Below, piece after piece: positions 8,824-18,293 of a DNA stretch of 64,000 nucleotides. The translations under genes were made by a program, and so were the position numbers. The DNA comes from Sorangium aterium (GTDB lineage: Bacteria; Myxococcota_A; Polyangia; Polyangiales; Polyangiaceae): NCBI RefSeq assembly GCF_028368935.1, contig NZ_JAQNDK010000002.1, positions 496,001 through 560,000 of the forward strand. The letters are read 5' to 3'. The notes below the pieces were generated by a model. The model was not told the origin of the DNA, did no database searches, and was given only the letters and a program-made list of their open reading frames with translations. Every line of letters begins with the position of its first letter. Position 1 is the stretch's first letter.

Positions 8824-9543
8824 CTAGCTCATCGCCTTGCCGATGAACTCGTGCAGCGCCGGATCATTCCCGTGTTGCGTCCTCACCGACGGATCCTCCC
8901 GGTACATCGTGTTGAGCGCTCTCTCGATGCCGGGGTTCTTCCCCGTGAACGCGTCGATGAGCTCCCGCATGCGCTTCACGATCTGCTGCACCGGCTCGCT
9001 CTTCGGGTCGGAGCCCTTCTGCATCTCCGCCCGCATGTCGTCGTAGATCTGCTTCCACGCCGACTCGGCCTCACGCATCTTCTCGGGGCCCATCGCCTCC
9101 GCGCGCTGCTTGAGCTCCTCGAGCTGCTCTGGAGTGTAGTATTTCTCGCTCATGGTCATCACCTCGATGGTTTGAAGGAGCTGCTCCACAGAGACGTCCT
9201 CTCCCGACCGCAGGACATGGGCCAGGCCCTCGAGCCGCGTGCAGAGCCGCTGCTCCAGCGCGATCTGCTCGCGCAGCCGCGACAGGTGGAGCTCGATGGT
9301 CTGGAGCGGAGAGAACCCCGGCTGGTCCAGGCACGCGGCGATCTGCTCCAGGCTGAAGCCGAGCTCGCGCAACGACTTGATCTGCTGGAGCCGGGCGACG
9401 TCGCCCACCGAGTACATCCGGTGCCCCGACGCGGTGCGATGCGACGGGACGAGCAGGCCGATCTCCTCGTAATAGTGGAGCGTGCGGACGGAGAGGCCGG
9501 TCTGCCGGGCGAGATCGCCGACTTTCAACGGTGCTGAACGCAT
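8824..9543 (-). CDS. MerR-family regulator with TipAS-like ligand domain
   Basis: 239 aa. Residues about 5-75 form a MerR winged-helix DNA-binding domain (KVGDLARQTGLSVRTLHYYE, then RMYSVGDVARLQQIKSLREL). A coiled-coil dimerisation helix follows. The last about 100 residues form a helical TipAS-type domain (YYTPEQLEELKQRAEAMG... AFTGKNPGIERALNTMYRE), which in relatives binds thiopeptide or other drugs. The start at 9543 is preferred because the MerR-type promoter upstream places transcription initiation near the more distal ATG at 9582. Autoregulation is expected from the dyad inside that promoter. An MFS exporter gene ends just upstream, on the far side of the promoter. Confidence 0.92.
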   Translation of the reverse strand: MRSAPLKVGDLARQTGLSVRTLHYYEEIGLLVPSHRTASGHRMYSVGDVARLQQIKSLRELGFSLEQIAACLDQPGFSPLQTIELHLSRLREQIALEQRLCTRLEGLAHVLRSGEDVSVEQLLQTIEVMTMSEKYYTPEQLEELKQRAEAMGPEKMREAESAWKQIYDDMRAEMQKGSDPKSEPVQQIVKRMRELIDAFTGKNPGIERALNTMYREDPSVRTQHGNDPALHEFIGKAMS

Positions 9544-9589
9544 GGCGCTACCCCTGTTTCCAGGGCGGGTGAGGACGTCCATGCCCCGG

Positions 9590-9620
9590 AGGCTAGGTCC
9601 TCACGTAGCGTGAGGATCAA
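9590..9620 (-). promoter_or_regulatory. MerR-type promoter with 19-bp spacer and operator dyad
   Basis: Read on the minus strand, TTGATC (9620-9615) and TAGCCT (9595-9590) are separated by exactly 19 bp, the elongated spacing typical of MerR-activated promoters. The spacer is covered by the near-perfect palindrome CCTCACGTAGCGTGAGG (9599-9615). It points at the MerR/TipAL-like gene, so autoregulation is the natural reading. Confidence 0.8.
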
Positions 9621-9665
9621 GGCCTGCCCTCAACTTTTTTCGTTGCCCTCGCGCGCCCGGACAGG

Positions 9666-10910
9666 TCACTCCTCGCCGCCGGCGGTGGGGGCCTCGACGA
9701 CGCGCGTCCGGAGGAGCATGCCAGCGAGCGCCGCGGCGACCGCCGCTGCCCAGAACGGCGCACCCGCGCCGGCCCGCGCGTAAAGCTGGGTGGCGACGAG
9801 CGGAACGATCACGTAGGCAAGCTCCTGGAGCGCCTGGTTGCCACCCTGCGCCTGTCCCTGCGCGGCAGGCCCGGCGAGGCGCGACAGGAGAGCGGAGAAG
9901 GACGTGGTGATCAGGCCCTCGCCGCCCGCGAAGGCCACGATGGCCGCGATGAACGCCGGCTCCGCGGGCAGGGTGGCGACGAGCGCCATGGTCACGAGGG
10001 CAAGGCCGACGAGGGCGAGGCCCAGCGCCAGCACGCGTGAATCCCCGAGGCGCTTTGCGAGGCGCTCCAGCAAGATCCCCTGGACGCACACGTCCGTGAC
10101 GCCGACCGCGATGACGGTGAAGCTCACCGCGTCGGCGCCCCATCCGAGCCGGTCCTTGGCCAGGAGCGCGAACGTCGCCTGGAGGGCGACGAAGGCCGCT
10201 GTGCAGAGCACGCCCACGGCCAGGAGCGGACGGAGGTGCTCCAGGCGGAGCAGACCGGCGAGCTGAGAGAAGGGGTTGAGCCTTCGCCACGGCACCGCGC
10301 GGGCCCGGTGCTCGGGGTCGAGGCTCTCCGTGAGGAACACGTAGCTCCCTGCGGCGTTCAAGGCGGTGAGAATGGCCGCAAGGAAGAACGGCGCTCTCAG
10401 GCCGAGCTTCAGGGCCAGGCCGCCGAGCGCCGGGCCGGCGATCAACCCCGCGCCGAACATCGCGCCCACCCGCCCGAAGTACCGCGCGCGCTGCTCGACC
10501 GGCGACGCGTCGCCCAGGTACGCGAACAGCGTGGCCACGTTGCCCGCCGTGATGCCGTCGATCACACGCCCGAGGAACAGGAGCGGAAGGGCGTCGGCGA
10601 AGCCGAACAAGGCATGGCCGGCCGCGGAGCCCACGAGGCTGAGCAGGAGCACCGGGCGGCGGCCGATCGCGTCGCTCAGCGCCCCGAGCGCCGGCGCGGA
10701 GAAGAAGGCGCAGAGCGAATAGGACGCGCTCAGCAGGCCGACCGCCGAAGCCACATGGGCAGGATCGCCGTCGAACCGCGCAGCAAGGAAGGGGATCACC
10801 GGGGCGACCAGCCCGGTGCCGACCGCGCTCAGGAAAGCCGTGGCTTGAAGGAAGAAGAGCGCCCCGGGGCGCAGACCCGCGCCGGGATGGCGGTGGACGG
10901 TGCTCGTCAT
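9666..10910 (-). CDS. MFS efflux transporter (TetA-like)
   Basis: 414 aa with about 12 hydrophobic segments. The motif-A loop GALSDAIGRRPVLL between TM2 and TM3 and the following GRVIDGITAGN are typical of drug:H+ antiporters of the tetracycline/multidrug-resistance type. An extrusion role at the inner membrane is likely, but the substrate cannot be read. It ends about 40 bp before the MerR-type promoter and lies on the same strand as that regulator, with the AraC gene upstream. Either regulator could control it. Confidence 0.88.
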   Translation of the reverse strand: MTSTVHRHPGAGLRPGALFFLQATAFLSAVGTGLVAPVIPFLAARFDGDPAHVASAVGLLSASYSLCAFFSAPALGALSDAIGRRPVLLLSLVGSAAGHALFGFADALPLLFLGRVIDGITAGNVATLFAYLGDASPVEQRARYFGRVGAMFGAGLIAGPALGGLALKLGLRAPFFLAAILTALNAAGSYVFLTESLDPEHRARAVPWRRLNPFSQLAGLLRLEHLRPLLAVGVLCTAAFVALQATFALLAKDRLGWGADAVSFTVIAVGVTDVCVQGILLERLAKRLGDSRVLALGLALVGLALVTMALVATLPAEPAFIAAIVAFAGGEGLITTSFSALLSRLAGPAAQGQAQGGNQALQELAYVIVPLVATQLYARAGAGAPFWAAAVAAALAGMLLRTRVVEAPTAGGEE

Positions 10911-10993
10911 GCGGTCACCGTGACGACCCCGCGCCGCCTCCGATTGAACAAACGCGACATGGCGCGCTGCGCGCTGGTGATGCGCAGGTCAGG

Positions 10994-11845
10994 TCAAGCG
11001 CGCGTGTCTTCCCCTCGAGGAGCGCCTCTCCCGCTGCCGTCGCGCGGCCAGCGGCGCCGCACCTCGCCGGCGTACGCGCCGGGGCTCATGCTCGTGAAGG
11101 CGCGGAACTCCCGGATGAAGTGCGCCTGATCCGCATAGCCGAGCTCGAAGGCGAGCGCCGTGAGGCTCACGCCCGGGTCGAGCTCGAGGCGCTCGGTGGC
11201 CCGGGAGAAACGGATGAGCCGCGCGAGCACCTTGGGGGACAGCCCAGCGGCGCGCTTGAACTGCCGCTCGAGCTGCCGGACCGACAGCCCGAGCCGCTCG
11301 GCGAGCGCGCCGACGCGCGCGCCCCCGTTGCTCGCGTACAGCTCGAGGCCCGCCGCCTCCACCGTGGCCGCGGCCCGGCGGGCCACGCGGCGCCGCGCGA
11401 GCAGCCACCCCTCGACCAGCCGGAGCGCGGCGTCGTGGTCGCCGCTCTCGAGGAGCGGGCCGACACGCTGGGAGAGCGCATGCAGGCCCGATCCCACGAT
11501 CGTGCAGCATCCGCGCACGTCGGCCTCGTGCTCGAGCAAGGAGAGGGCGTGCCACGGGTGAAACCGGACGCCGAGCACGCGCGACAGGCCCCGGGACACC
11601 ATCCGGGTGGATTCGTCCCGCGCGCCGATGACGAAGACGGGCGGCAAGGGACGCAGGCGTCCATCGCGCCCCTCGAGGCGCGCATCGCCGCAGTTGAAGA
11701 CGAGGTCGATGTTGGCGTCCGGCAGGAGGCAGTGCTCCTCCGTGCTCACCGTATGTAGCTCCTCGTAAGAGGAATAACTCTGCACCGCACCGCGCAAAAG
11801 CGGGTGTGGCGCAAGCTCGCGGTAGCGGACGTCCTCTGACGTCAT
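10994..11845 (-). CDS. AraC-family transcriptional regulator
   Basis: 283 aa, starting at the ATG at 11845. The frame is open far upstream, but that part overlaps the hydroxylase gene in another frame. The N-terminal about 170 residues match the DUF6597-type sensor domain (YRELAPHPLLRGAVQSYSSY, then LLPDANIDLVFNCGD, RVLGVRFHPWHALSLL). The C-terminal domain has two HTH motifs (VGALAERLGLSVRQLERQFK; LTALAFELGYADQAHFIREF) ending in SPGAYAGEVRRRW. It lies 128 bp downstream of the fused monooxygenase gene on the same strand and may control it or the MFS gene (inference). No strong ribosome-binding site precedes the start. Confidence 0.88.
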   Translation of the reverse strand: MTSEDVRYRELAPHPLLRGAVQSYSSYEELHTVSTEEHCLLPDANIDLVFNCGDARLEGRDGRLRPLPPVFVIGARDESTRMVSRGLSRVLGVRFHPWHALSLLEHEADVRGCCTIVGSGLHALSQRVGPLLESGDHDAALRLVEGWLLARRRVARRAAATVEAAGLELYASNGGARVGALAERLGLSVRQLERQFKRAAGLSPKVLARLIRFSRATERLELDPGVSLTALAFELGYADQAHFIREFRAFTSMSPGAYAGEVRRRWPRDGSGRGAPRGEDTRA

Positions 11846-11973
11846 CCGGGTCTTGTGACTTTGCGAGACGGAGACGTGGAGCGCAAGCGCTGCGGCGGGT
11901 GCGGAGAACCGCCGGCGCGGGGTGCTGCGCTCCGATCGGTCGGCGCGGCATCGCTGCCGCCGCCCTGGCCAGG

Positions 11974-14235
11974 TCACCGCATGCGGAGCGTGTATCTCTC
12001 GACCGACCTGTACTGAGGTGGCCAGTCGATGTCGAAGCCCTGCTCCGCGGCGGCGTGCCGGGTCCAGTACGGGTCGTAGAGGTGCGCCCGCGCGAGCGCG
12101 CACAGGTCGGCTCTCCCGGCCGCGATGATGCTGTTCACGTCCGCGTAGCTCTGGATGTTGCCCACCGCGATCGTCGGCACGTCGGCCGAAAGCCGCACGA
12201 GCTCCGAGAGCGGCGTCTGGAACAGCCTGCCGTGCTCCGGTTTGCTGCACGGGTCCGTCTGTCCCGCCGAGACGTGGATGATGTCGGCGCCGTGCTCTCG
12301 CAGCATCGTCGAGAGCGCGATCAGATCGTTTGTCGTGAGCCCGCCCGGCGCCCAGTCGGTGGCGGAGATGCGCACGCTCATCGGCTTCTCCGCCGGCCAC
12401 GCGGCCCGCACGGCGTCGAACACCTCCAGCGGGTAGCGCATCCGGTTCTCGATCGGACCGCCGTACGCGTCGTCGCGCCTGTTCGTGAGCGGCGAGATGA
12501 AGCTCGCGAGCAGGTAGCCGTGCGCGCAGTGCAGCTCGATGAGGTCGAACCCGGCCTCGTCCGCCCGCCTCGCCGCCTGCACGAAGTCCGAGGTCACCTG
12601 GTCCATGTCCCCGCGATCCATCGCCTTCGGGACCTGGCTCTCGGCGAGGTAGGGGATGGCGGAGGCGCTGAGCAGCGGCCAGGCGCCGCTCTCGAGCGGC
12701 ACATCCATGCCCTCCCAGAGCAGCTTCGTCGCGCCCTTGCGCCCGGCGTGGGCCAGCTGGACGCCGATCTTGGTCCGGGAGCGCGCGTGGATGAAATCGA
12801 CGACGCGCCGCCACCCCTCGACGTGGCCGGTGCGATAGAGCCCCGCGCAGCCCGGCGTGATGCGCGCTTCGGCGCTGACGTCGGTCATCTCCGTGATGAC
12901 GAGCCCTGCCCCTCCGAGCGCCCGGCTGCCGAGGTGGACGAGGTGCCAGTCGTCGATCCGCCCGTCCGCGGCCGAGTACTGGCACATGGGCGACACGACG
13001 ACCCGGTTCTCCAGCACGAGCGATCGCAGCCGGAACGGCGTGAACATCGGCGGCGGAGGCGCCCCATTTCCGTCGAGGAGGCGTGCCCCCGCCTGCGCTT
13101 CCGCCTTGCGCGCCACGTGCGCGTCGATCTCGCGCACGAACGCCGGGTCGCGCGCCTTCAGGCCCTCGTGCGTCACCCGCAGGCTCCGCGTCAGCAGGCT
13201 GAACATGAACTCCACCGGGTCGAGCGCCATGTAGCGCTCGGTGTTCTCGAACCACAGGAGGCTCACCTGCGCGGCCCGCTGGAGCGCGAGCACCTTGGGC
13301 TTGCGCTCCGCCTCGTAGGCGGCGAGCGCCTCGGGCACGCCCCGGTGCCGCTGGAGGCTGTCGACGAGCGCGATCGCGTCCTCGAGCGCGAGCTTCGTCC
13401 CCGAGCCGATCGAGAAGTGCGCCGTGTGCGCGGCGTCCCCGAGCAGCACCACGTTGCCCGCGCTCCAGCGCTCGTTGTGCACCGTGGGGAAGCTCCGCCA
13501 GACGCTCCGGTTCTTCAGCAGCCGGTGTCCCTGGAGCTTCTCGGCGAAGAGCTCCTCGAAGTACGCGATCGTCTCGTCCTCGCTGGCGCGATCGAGGCCA
13601 GCCCGCCGGAAGGTCTCCTCTCGGCACTCGACGATGAAGGTCGAGCGCTCCGGCTCGTAGCGGTACGCGTGGACCCGGAAGAGGCCGTGGCGGTTCTCCT
13701 CGAAGTAGAAGGTGAACGCGTCAAACGGGAACGTCGTGCCGAGCCACACGAACCGGTTCGGGCGGACGTCGATGCGCGGCCCGAACCGGTCGGCGAATCG
13801 CTCCCGGATCTGGCTGTTCACCCCGTCGGCCGCGACAACGAGGTCGCTCTCGGCGACGGCCTCCGCCGGGTCCGTCACCTCCTCCTCGAAGCGCAGGACG
13901 ACGCCGAGCTCCCGCGCCCGGTCCCCCAGGATCGCGAGCAGCTTCCGGCGCGAGAGGCCGCTGAAGCCGTGCCCCCTCGAGACGAGGACACGGCCGCCGA
14001 AGTGCGCGTGGAGCTCGTCCCAGTGGGCCAGGTTGCTCCGGATCGCGTCGTAGCTCGGGCGATCCGCGTCGGCGAGGCCGTCGAGCGTCGCGTCCGAGAA
14101 CACGACCCCGAAGCCGAAGGTGTCATCGGGCCGATTCCGCTCCACCACGACGACCTCTCGCCGGGGGTCTGCCTGCTTTGCCAGGAGGGCGAAATAGAGG
14201 CCCGACGGCCCGCCGCCCACGCATGTGATCTTCAC
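11974..14235 (-). CDS. Bifunctional FAD monooxygenase / old-yellow-enzyme oxidoreductase (salicylyl-CoA 5-hydroxylase / 2-aminobenzoyl-CoA monooxygenase-reductase type)
   Basis: 753 aa with two enzymes fused. Residues 1 to about 380 are a flavin hydroxylase: the dinucleotide site [12 protein letters not shown] at the start, the FAD ribityl motif [16 protein letters not shown], and a DG-type motif in [14 protein letters not shown]. Residues about 390-753 are an NADH:flavin oxidoreductase TIM barrel ([41 protein letters not shown]). This arrangement is known from 2-aminobenzoyl-CoA monooxygenase/reductase and salicylyl-CoA 5-hydroxylase, which act on aryl-CoA thioesters with dearomatisation. 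No aryl-CoA ligase or thioesterase is adjacent, so the substrate is uncertain. An AraC regulator follows. Confidence 0.9.
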   Translation of the reverse strand: MKITCVGGGPSGLYFALLAKQADPRREVVVVERNRPDDTFGFGVVFSDATLDGLADADRPSYDAIRSNLAHWDELHAHFGGRVLVSRGHGFSGLSRRKLLAILGDRARELGVVLRFEEEVTDPAEAVAESDLVVAADGVNSQIRERFADRFGPRIDVRPNRFVWLGTTFPFDAFTFYFEENRHGLFRVHAYRYEPERSTFIVECREETFRRAGLDRASEDETIAYFEELFAEKLQGHRLLKNRSVWRSFPTVHNERWSAGNVVLLGDAAHTAHFSIGSGTKLALEDAIALVDSLQRHRGVPEALAAYEAERKPKVLALQRAAQVSLLWFENTERYMALDPVEFMFSLLTRSLRVTHEGLKARDPAFVREIDAHVARKAEAQAGARLLDGNGAPPPPMFTPFRLRSLVLENRVVVSPMCQYSAADGRIDDWHLVHLGSRALGGAGLVITEMTDVSAEARITPGCAGLYRTGHVEGWRRVVDFIHARSRTKIGVQLAHAGRKGATKLLWEGMDVPLESGAWPLLSASAIPYLAESQVPKAMDRGDMDQVTSDFVQAARRADEAGFDLIELHCAHGYLLASFISPLTNRRDDAYGGPIENRMRYPLEVFDAVRAAWPAEKPMSVRISATDWAPGGLTTNDLIALSTMLREHGADIIHVSAGQTDPCSKPEHGRLFQTPLSELVRLSADVPTIAVGNIQSYADVNSIIAAGRADLCALARAHLYDPYWTRHAAAEQGFDIDWPPQYRSVERYTLRMR

Positions 14236-14957
14236 CGCCCTGCTCCTCTGCTCCCGCGTCTGCGCCCGCGCCGGAGCCTACACGAGAACGCGAGGTACAG
14301 CGCGTACAGCGCCGCTCCGGTGGAAATCAAGCGCGGACAGGCTCGAAGAACAGGATTTCCGGGACTCGCAAGAGCTGGTTCGCCTCATCGCGCGATCGAG
14401 CGCGGCAGTCCGCGCCGTCACCCGGCTCGCACAGGCAGCCGGCGACGCTGTCGTCAGAGGCGATCTCCACACCAGATTTCTTGGAGGCTCCCAGAGCGCC
14501 ACGAGCATCGGTGTCGAGCCCGGCGGCCAGAGAGCGAATTCGGCGCGCTGGAGCAGATGGGTCCGCCTGATCCGACAATTCCTCTCATTGCCTGGCATGT
14601 GGCGGAAAATTGAACAGGGAGGTGAAAAGACGGGGAGATTCGGTCGGATTTTGATCCTCTTTGCCCCCGCCTCCTGTTCAATCCGCCACGGAAAATTCGA
14701 CGGAATCCCTCTGCCGCCCTGAATGCCTCTGCGGGAGCGTCTCCGGGCGACCGACGAACGGGGTTGGTCGGCGGGCGTAAGTAGGGTAAGCGTTGATCAG
14801 AAGAGCGATCGTCGGGAATGTAGGCCGAACCCCGAGGTGACGCCGGGGCGCACGTACCGCTCTGCTTCAAATATTCTCCTTAGCCACGATGCGGCTCATC
14901 GCCGGGACACGTCTCGGGATGCGCCAGCTGAACTCCACCCGAACGGCTGGTCACTCC
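14236..14957. other. Intergenic region upstream of the DUF1592 gene
   Basis: About 720 bp between divergently transcribed genes. No gene is supported. Its composition is noticeably less GC-rich in places (for example around 14600-14720). It holds an imperfect long hairpin (14601-14687) and presumably the promoters for both flanking genes, none of which I can pinpoint. Confidence 0.5.
14601..14687. repeat. Imperfect inverted repeat with ~47-nt loop
   Basis: The left arm 14601-14622 (GGCGGA, three extra A, TTGAACAGG, one extra G, AGG) pairs with the right arm 14670-14687 (CCTCCTGTTCAATCCGCC). All 18 bases of the right arm find partners. The loop is AT-richer than its surroundings. It may be a degenerate mobile-element end pair or a regulatory structure. 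Confidence 0.5.
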
Positions 14958-16652
14958 ATGAGCAAGACAGCGCCGCCCGACACCGATCGATCGGTACCGT
15001 TCCTCCGCCGTTCCATCGCGGCGGGCATGTTCGCGATGGGGCTCGTCGGCCTGACGGCGGCTGCCTGCACCGGGCAGCTCGGCGATGGGAGCCCGGGCAG
15101 CTCTACCGACGACGACAGGCCCATCGACCCGACCACCGGGAAGCCGGCCGCCTACGACTGCAGCGAGGCCCGGACGAGCCCCAGCGTGCTGCGCCGTCTG
15201 TCCAAGGTCGAGGTCCAGCTGACCCTTCAGGATCTGTTCCAGCTCGACGAGCCGCCCGCCGTGGACAGCATCCCGGAAGACACAGGTCAGGGGGGCTTCC
15301 GGACGATCGCCGCCCTCCAGAACGTGTCGGATCAGCACCTGCGCGCCTACCTGGCCATCGCGGAGACGCTCGGGCAGGAGCTCATGGCGGACGAGGCGCG
15401 CCGGACATCGGTGCTCGGCTGCGAGCCGGAGGCCGACGATTGCCTCGAGCGCTTCGTGCAGCGCTTCGGCAAGCTGGCGTATCGAAGGCCGCTCTCGGCC
15501 GAGGAGGCGAGCGATCTGGTCGCGCGGGCGAGCGAGGTCGCGCGGGACAGGGAGGACGCGTTCCGCTTCGTCGTCGAGGCGCTGCTGACCTCGCCCAGCT
15601 TCCTGTTCAGGATCGAGGTCGGCTCGGCCGGCTCGCAGACGTCGACCTTGACGCCGCTCGAGCTCGCGTCGCGGCTGTCGTTCACGCTGTGGGGCCGGTC
15701 CCCGAGCGCAGCGCTGCTCGAGCGGGCCGAATCCGGCGAGCTCGACAGCGAAGCGGGCCTCCGCGCGGTCGCGGAGGAGATGGTCGAAGACGAGCGGACG
15801 CAGGTCTTCTTCAACGCCTTCTTCAAGCAGTGGTTGACCTTCGAGCAGCTCCGCGCGCCGGTCAACCCGGACGCGTCGTTCACGCCCGCGCTGCTCGAGG
15901 ACATGATCGCCGAAAGCGAGCTCGTCCTCGGCGAGCACGCGTTCACGCCTGACGTCGACTTCTTCGACGCGCTCACCGCGAACCACACGTATGTCACCCC
16001 GGCGCTCGGCAAGTTCTACGGCCTCGAGGTATCGGGAGACGGCGTGAGCCGCGTGGAGTTCCCGGCCGGCCACCACCGGGCGAACACGGGGCTTCTCACG
16101 CACGCGAGCCTCATCAGCGCCAAGAACGACGGCGATCTCATCGCCGTGCGCGGCCAGTGGCTCCGGGCGGCCTTCCTCTGCGAGAAGATCTCGATCCCCG
16201 CGGGGCTCCTCGAGCAGCTGGAGAGCGAGCTCTCCGGCCTGACGTATCTCGAGGTCCTCCAGAAGCGCAACACCCAGGAAGGGTGCGCTGGCTGCCATTC
16301 GCTCATTGATCCCATCGGCGTCGGCTTCGCCCAGTACGACAAGCTGGGGAAGTACGATGGGAGCATCGGTATCGACGAGTTCGGGCTGGCGCCGCGCCTG
16401 GAGGGCGCTGCCAACGAGTCGTTCGACTCGCTCGCTGCCCTGGCGGCGGAGCTGCGGCGGAGCCCCGATCTGGCCGCCTGCGTCGCGGAGAAGCTGTTCA
16501 TCTACACCCAGGGGCGCGAGCCGGCGGCCGAGGACCGCTGCGCGATCGACGCCTCCGCGGGGAGCTTCACGCAGGACGGCAACCGGTTCCGCTCCTTCCT
16601 GACCGCCATCGTGCGCTCGCCGGAGTTCCGGCTGCGGAGGGCGCCAGAGTGA
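14958..16652 (+). CDS. DUF1592/DUF1588/DUF1585-type secreted protein with c-type haem motif
   Basis: 564 aa. An N-terminal hydrophobic signal ends in LTAAACTGQ (lipobox-like Cys), so it should be exported. The body follows the order DUF1587 (LSKVEVQLTLQDLFQLD), DUF1595 (FGKLAYRRPLSAEEASDLV), DUF1592 (LTPLELASRLSFTLWG..., FFKQWLTFEQL), DUF1588 (GLLTHASLISAKNDGD, then GCAGCHSLIDPIGVGF with a CxxCH haem site) and DUF1585 (ACVAEKLFIYTQGREP). These families occur in planctomycetes and myxobacteria, always with a DUF1552-type partner, which follows 43 bp downstream. Function is unknown, and redox or polymer degradation is only speculation. Several upstream ATGs make the start uncertain; I chose MSKTAP. 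Confidence 0.85.
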   Translation: MSKTAPPDTDRSVPFLRRSIAAGMFAMGLVGLTAAACTGQLGDGSPGSSTDDDRPIDPTTGKPAAYDCSEARTSPSVLRRLSKVEVQLTLQDLFQLDEPPAVDSIPEDTGQGGFRTIAALQNVSDQHLRAYLAIAETLGQELMADEARRTSVLGCEPEADDCLERFVQRFGKLAYRRPLSAEEASDLVARASEVARDREDAFRFVVEALLTSPSFLFRIEVGSAGSQTSTLTPLELASRLSFTLWGRSPSAALLERAESGELDSEAGLRAVAEEMVEDERTQVFFNAFFKQWLTFEQLRAPVNPDASFTPALLEDMIAESELVLGEHAFTPDVDFFDALTANHTYVTPALGKFYGLEVSGDGVSRVEFPAGHHRANTGLLTHASLISAKNDGDLIAVRGQWLRAAFLCEKISIPAGLLEQLESELSGLTYLEVLQKRNTQEGCAGCHSLIDPIGVGFAQYDKLGKYDGSIGIDEFGLAPRLEGAANESFDSLAALAAELRRSPDLAACVAEKLFIYTQGREPAAEDRCAIDASAGSFTQDGNRFRSFLTAIVRSPEFRLRRAPE

Positions 16653-16695
16653 TGTGCTCGCACACGGTTCGACCGACGGAAGAGGAGTGTCGCCA

Positions 16696-18042
16696 GTGAA
16701 GATCTCGAGAAGAGCTCTGCTCCGCGGGGCGGGTGTCGCGGTCGCCCTGCCGTTCCTCGACGTGATGCGGCCCCAGCGCGCCAGCGCCGCGCCGGCGGAT
16801 CCGAAGCGCTTCGTGGCGTTCTTCGTCCCGAACGGCACGGATCCCGGGGCGTGGCACCCGAAGACGGAGGGGCCGCTCTCGGCGGAGGGGCTGCCGCCCT
16901 GTCTCGTGGACATGAACGGCTTTGACGCCGAGCGCGAGTGGCCGGCGGGAGACGCGATCTGGCGCGACGTCACGATGGTGTCCGGCGTCGACCACCAGGG
17001 GATCTGCTCCGACATCCACAGCCCGGCCATGGCGCTGTGCGCCCACACCGACGGCGGCGGGACGGCCGTCCCGCGCAAGGCCACGCTCGACCAGTACCTC
17101 GCCAACCACATCGCGGCCGAGACCCCGTTCCGCAACCTCAACCTGTCCCCCACGGGCGACACGGCGGTCACGCAGGGCTTCATCTCGTTCAGGGACGGCG
17201 GTCAGGTCGAGGATGCGTTCCGCGATCCGGCGAAGGTGTTCGACACGCTCTTCAGCAACATGGGCAACCCCAGCGAGGAGATGGACGACATCCGGCGGCG
17301 CCGCGCCAGCGTCCTCGACTGGGTGCGAGAGGACGCGAGGCGCCTGAACCTGCGCCTCGGCGCGGCGGATCGGGCGCGCGTGGAGCAGCACCTCGAGTCG
17401 GTGTTCGAGCTGGAGAAGCAGATCCAGTCCACGGCGCAGTCGGGCTGCACCGTCCCCGGCGCGCCCACGAAAGGGCAGAACTTGCACGGCAAGTTCAAGC
17501 AGATGATCGATCTCGGGCTCCTCGCCCTCACCTGCGACCTGACGCGGGTGCTCGTCCTGCAGTACTCGAACAGCTGGGGCCTCGACTTCGCCGGGTACGA
17601 TCTGCCCGACGGCGTGGGGGACTGGAGCGATCACTTCATCTCGCACAAGCTCGGCGATCGCGACCGCGCGACCGATCTCGACGGGCTGCCGCAGGCGGAG
17701 GCGATGCGCATCGCGAACGCCCGCGTCGTCCAGACGTCGCGGTTCAAGGTGCGCCGCTTCGCCTACCTGCTCAACGCGATGAAGGCCGCCCAGACGGCGA
17801 CGGGCAACCTGCTCGACGAGTCGCTCGTGCTCTACACGTCAGAGAACGGCGACGGGGACTCCCACGGTCGGACCAACATGCCCATCATGCTCGCCGGGCA
17901 CGTGGGGGGGTTCCAGACAGGCCGCGCCGTCAAGGCCAACAAGCCGCCGACCGGCGCGCTCCATTGCTCCATCATCAACTACTTCGGCGTCGAGCTGTCG
18001 GAGTACGGCGACCCGGCGAGCGGGCCTATCGCCGGCCTGTGA
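16696..18042 (+). CDS. DUF1552 protein with Tat signal
   Basis: 448 aa, starting at GTG 16696, which has GAGGAG 8 bases upstream. The N-terminus VKISRRALLRGAGVAVALPF carries a twin-arginine motif and ends in ASAAP, so a folded periplasmic protein exported by Tat is expected. Family landmarks include FFVPNGTDPGAWHP, MVSGVDHQG, HSPAMALCAH, TSENGDGDSHGR and MPIMLAGHVGG. These resemble the metal-binding layout of DUF1552/DUF1501 (sulfatase/phosphatase-like fold) proteins. It is the constant partner of the DUF1592 gene just upstream and presumably co-transcribed, with a clean hairpin right after the stop. The biochemical role is unknown. Confidence 0.88.
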   Translation: MKISRRALLRGAGVAVALPFLDVMRPQRASAAPADPKRFVAFFVPNGTDPGAWHPKTEGPLSAEGLPPCLVDMNGFDAEREWPAGDAIWRDVTMVSGVDHQGICSDIHSPAMALCAHTDGGGTAVPRKATLDQYLANHIAAETPFRNLNLSPTGDTAVTQGFISFRDGGQVEDAFRDPAKVFDTLFSNMGNPSEEMDDIRRRRASVLDWVREDARRLNLRLGAADRARVEQHLESVFELEKQIQSTAQSGCTVPGAPTKGQNLHGKFKQMIDLGLLALTCDLTRVLVLQYSNSWGLDFAGYDLPDGVGDWSDHFISHKLGDRDRATDLDGLPQAEAMRIANARVVQTSRFKVRRFAYLLNAMKAAQTATGNLLDESLVLYTSENGDGDSHGRTNMPIMLAGHVGGFQTGRAVKANKPPTGALHCSIINYFGVELSEYGDPASGPIAGL

Positions 18043-18061
18043 GCCTCGCGCGCCGCGAGGC
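18043..18061 (+). terminator. Stem-loop directly after DUF1552 stop
   Basis: GCCTCGCG, loop CGC, then CGCGAGGC: a perfect 8-bp stem starting at the base after the TGA. There is no U-run. It likely ends the DUF1592-DUF1552 transcript. Confidence 0.55.
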
Positions 18062-18293
18062 CTGCGCGTGACACCTACCAGCGATCGACCTTCGATGGGC
18101 TCGCCTGCCCGAGGCTGCTGAGCAGCTCGCCCGCCACGGTCGGGCAGGGGACGTGCATCCAGCCCGGGCCATGTGACGCCGTGCGGGCATGAGCGGCACA
18201 GCTCTCCGCGCGTGAGCGGCGGACGCGCCGTGCGCTCAGGCCGCGCGCGTCCGCCGGATGTGAGCGACGTGGATGCCAGAGGAGGGGTGAGGC

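Noticed and set aside
5547-8846. A 1,099-codon plus-strand open frame
   Set aside because: Antisense to the ATPase, lipid-kinase and BrkB genes; low-complexity composition and no recognisable domain.
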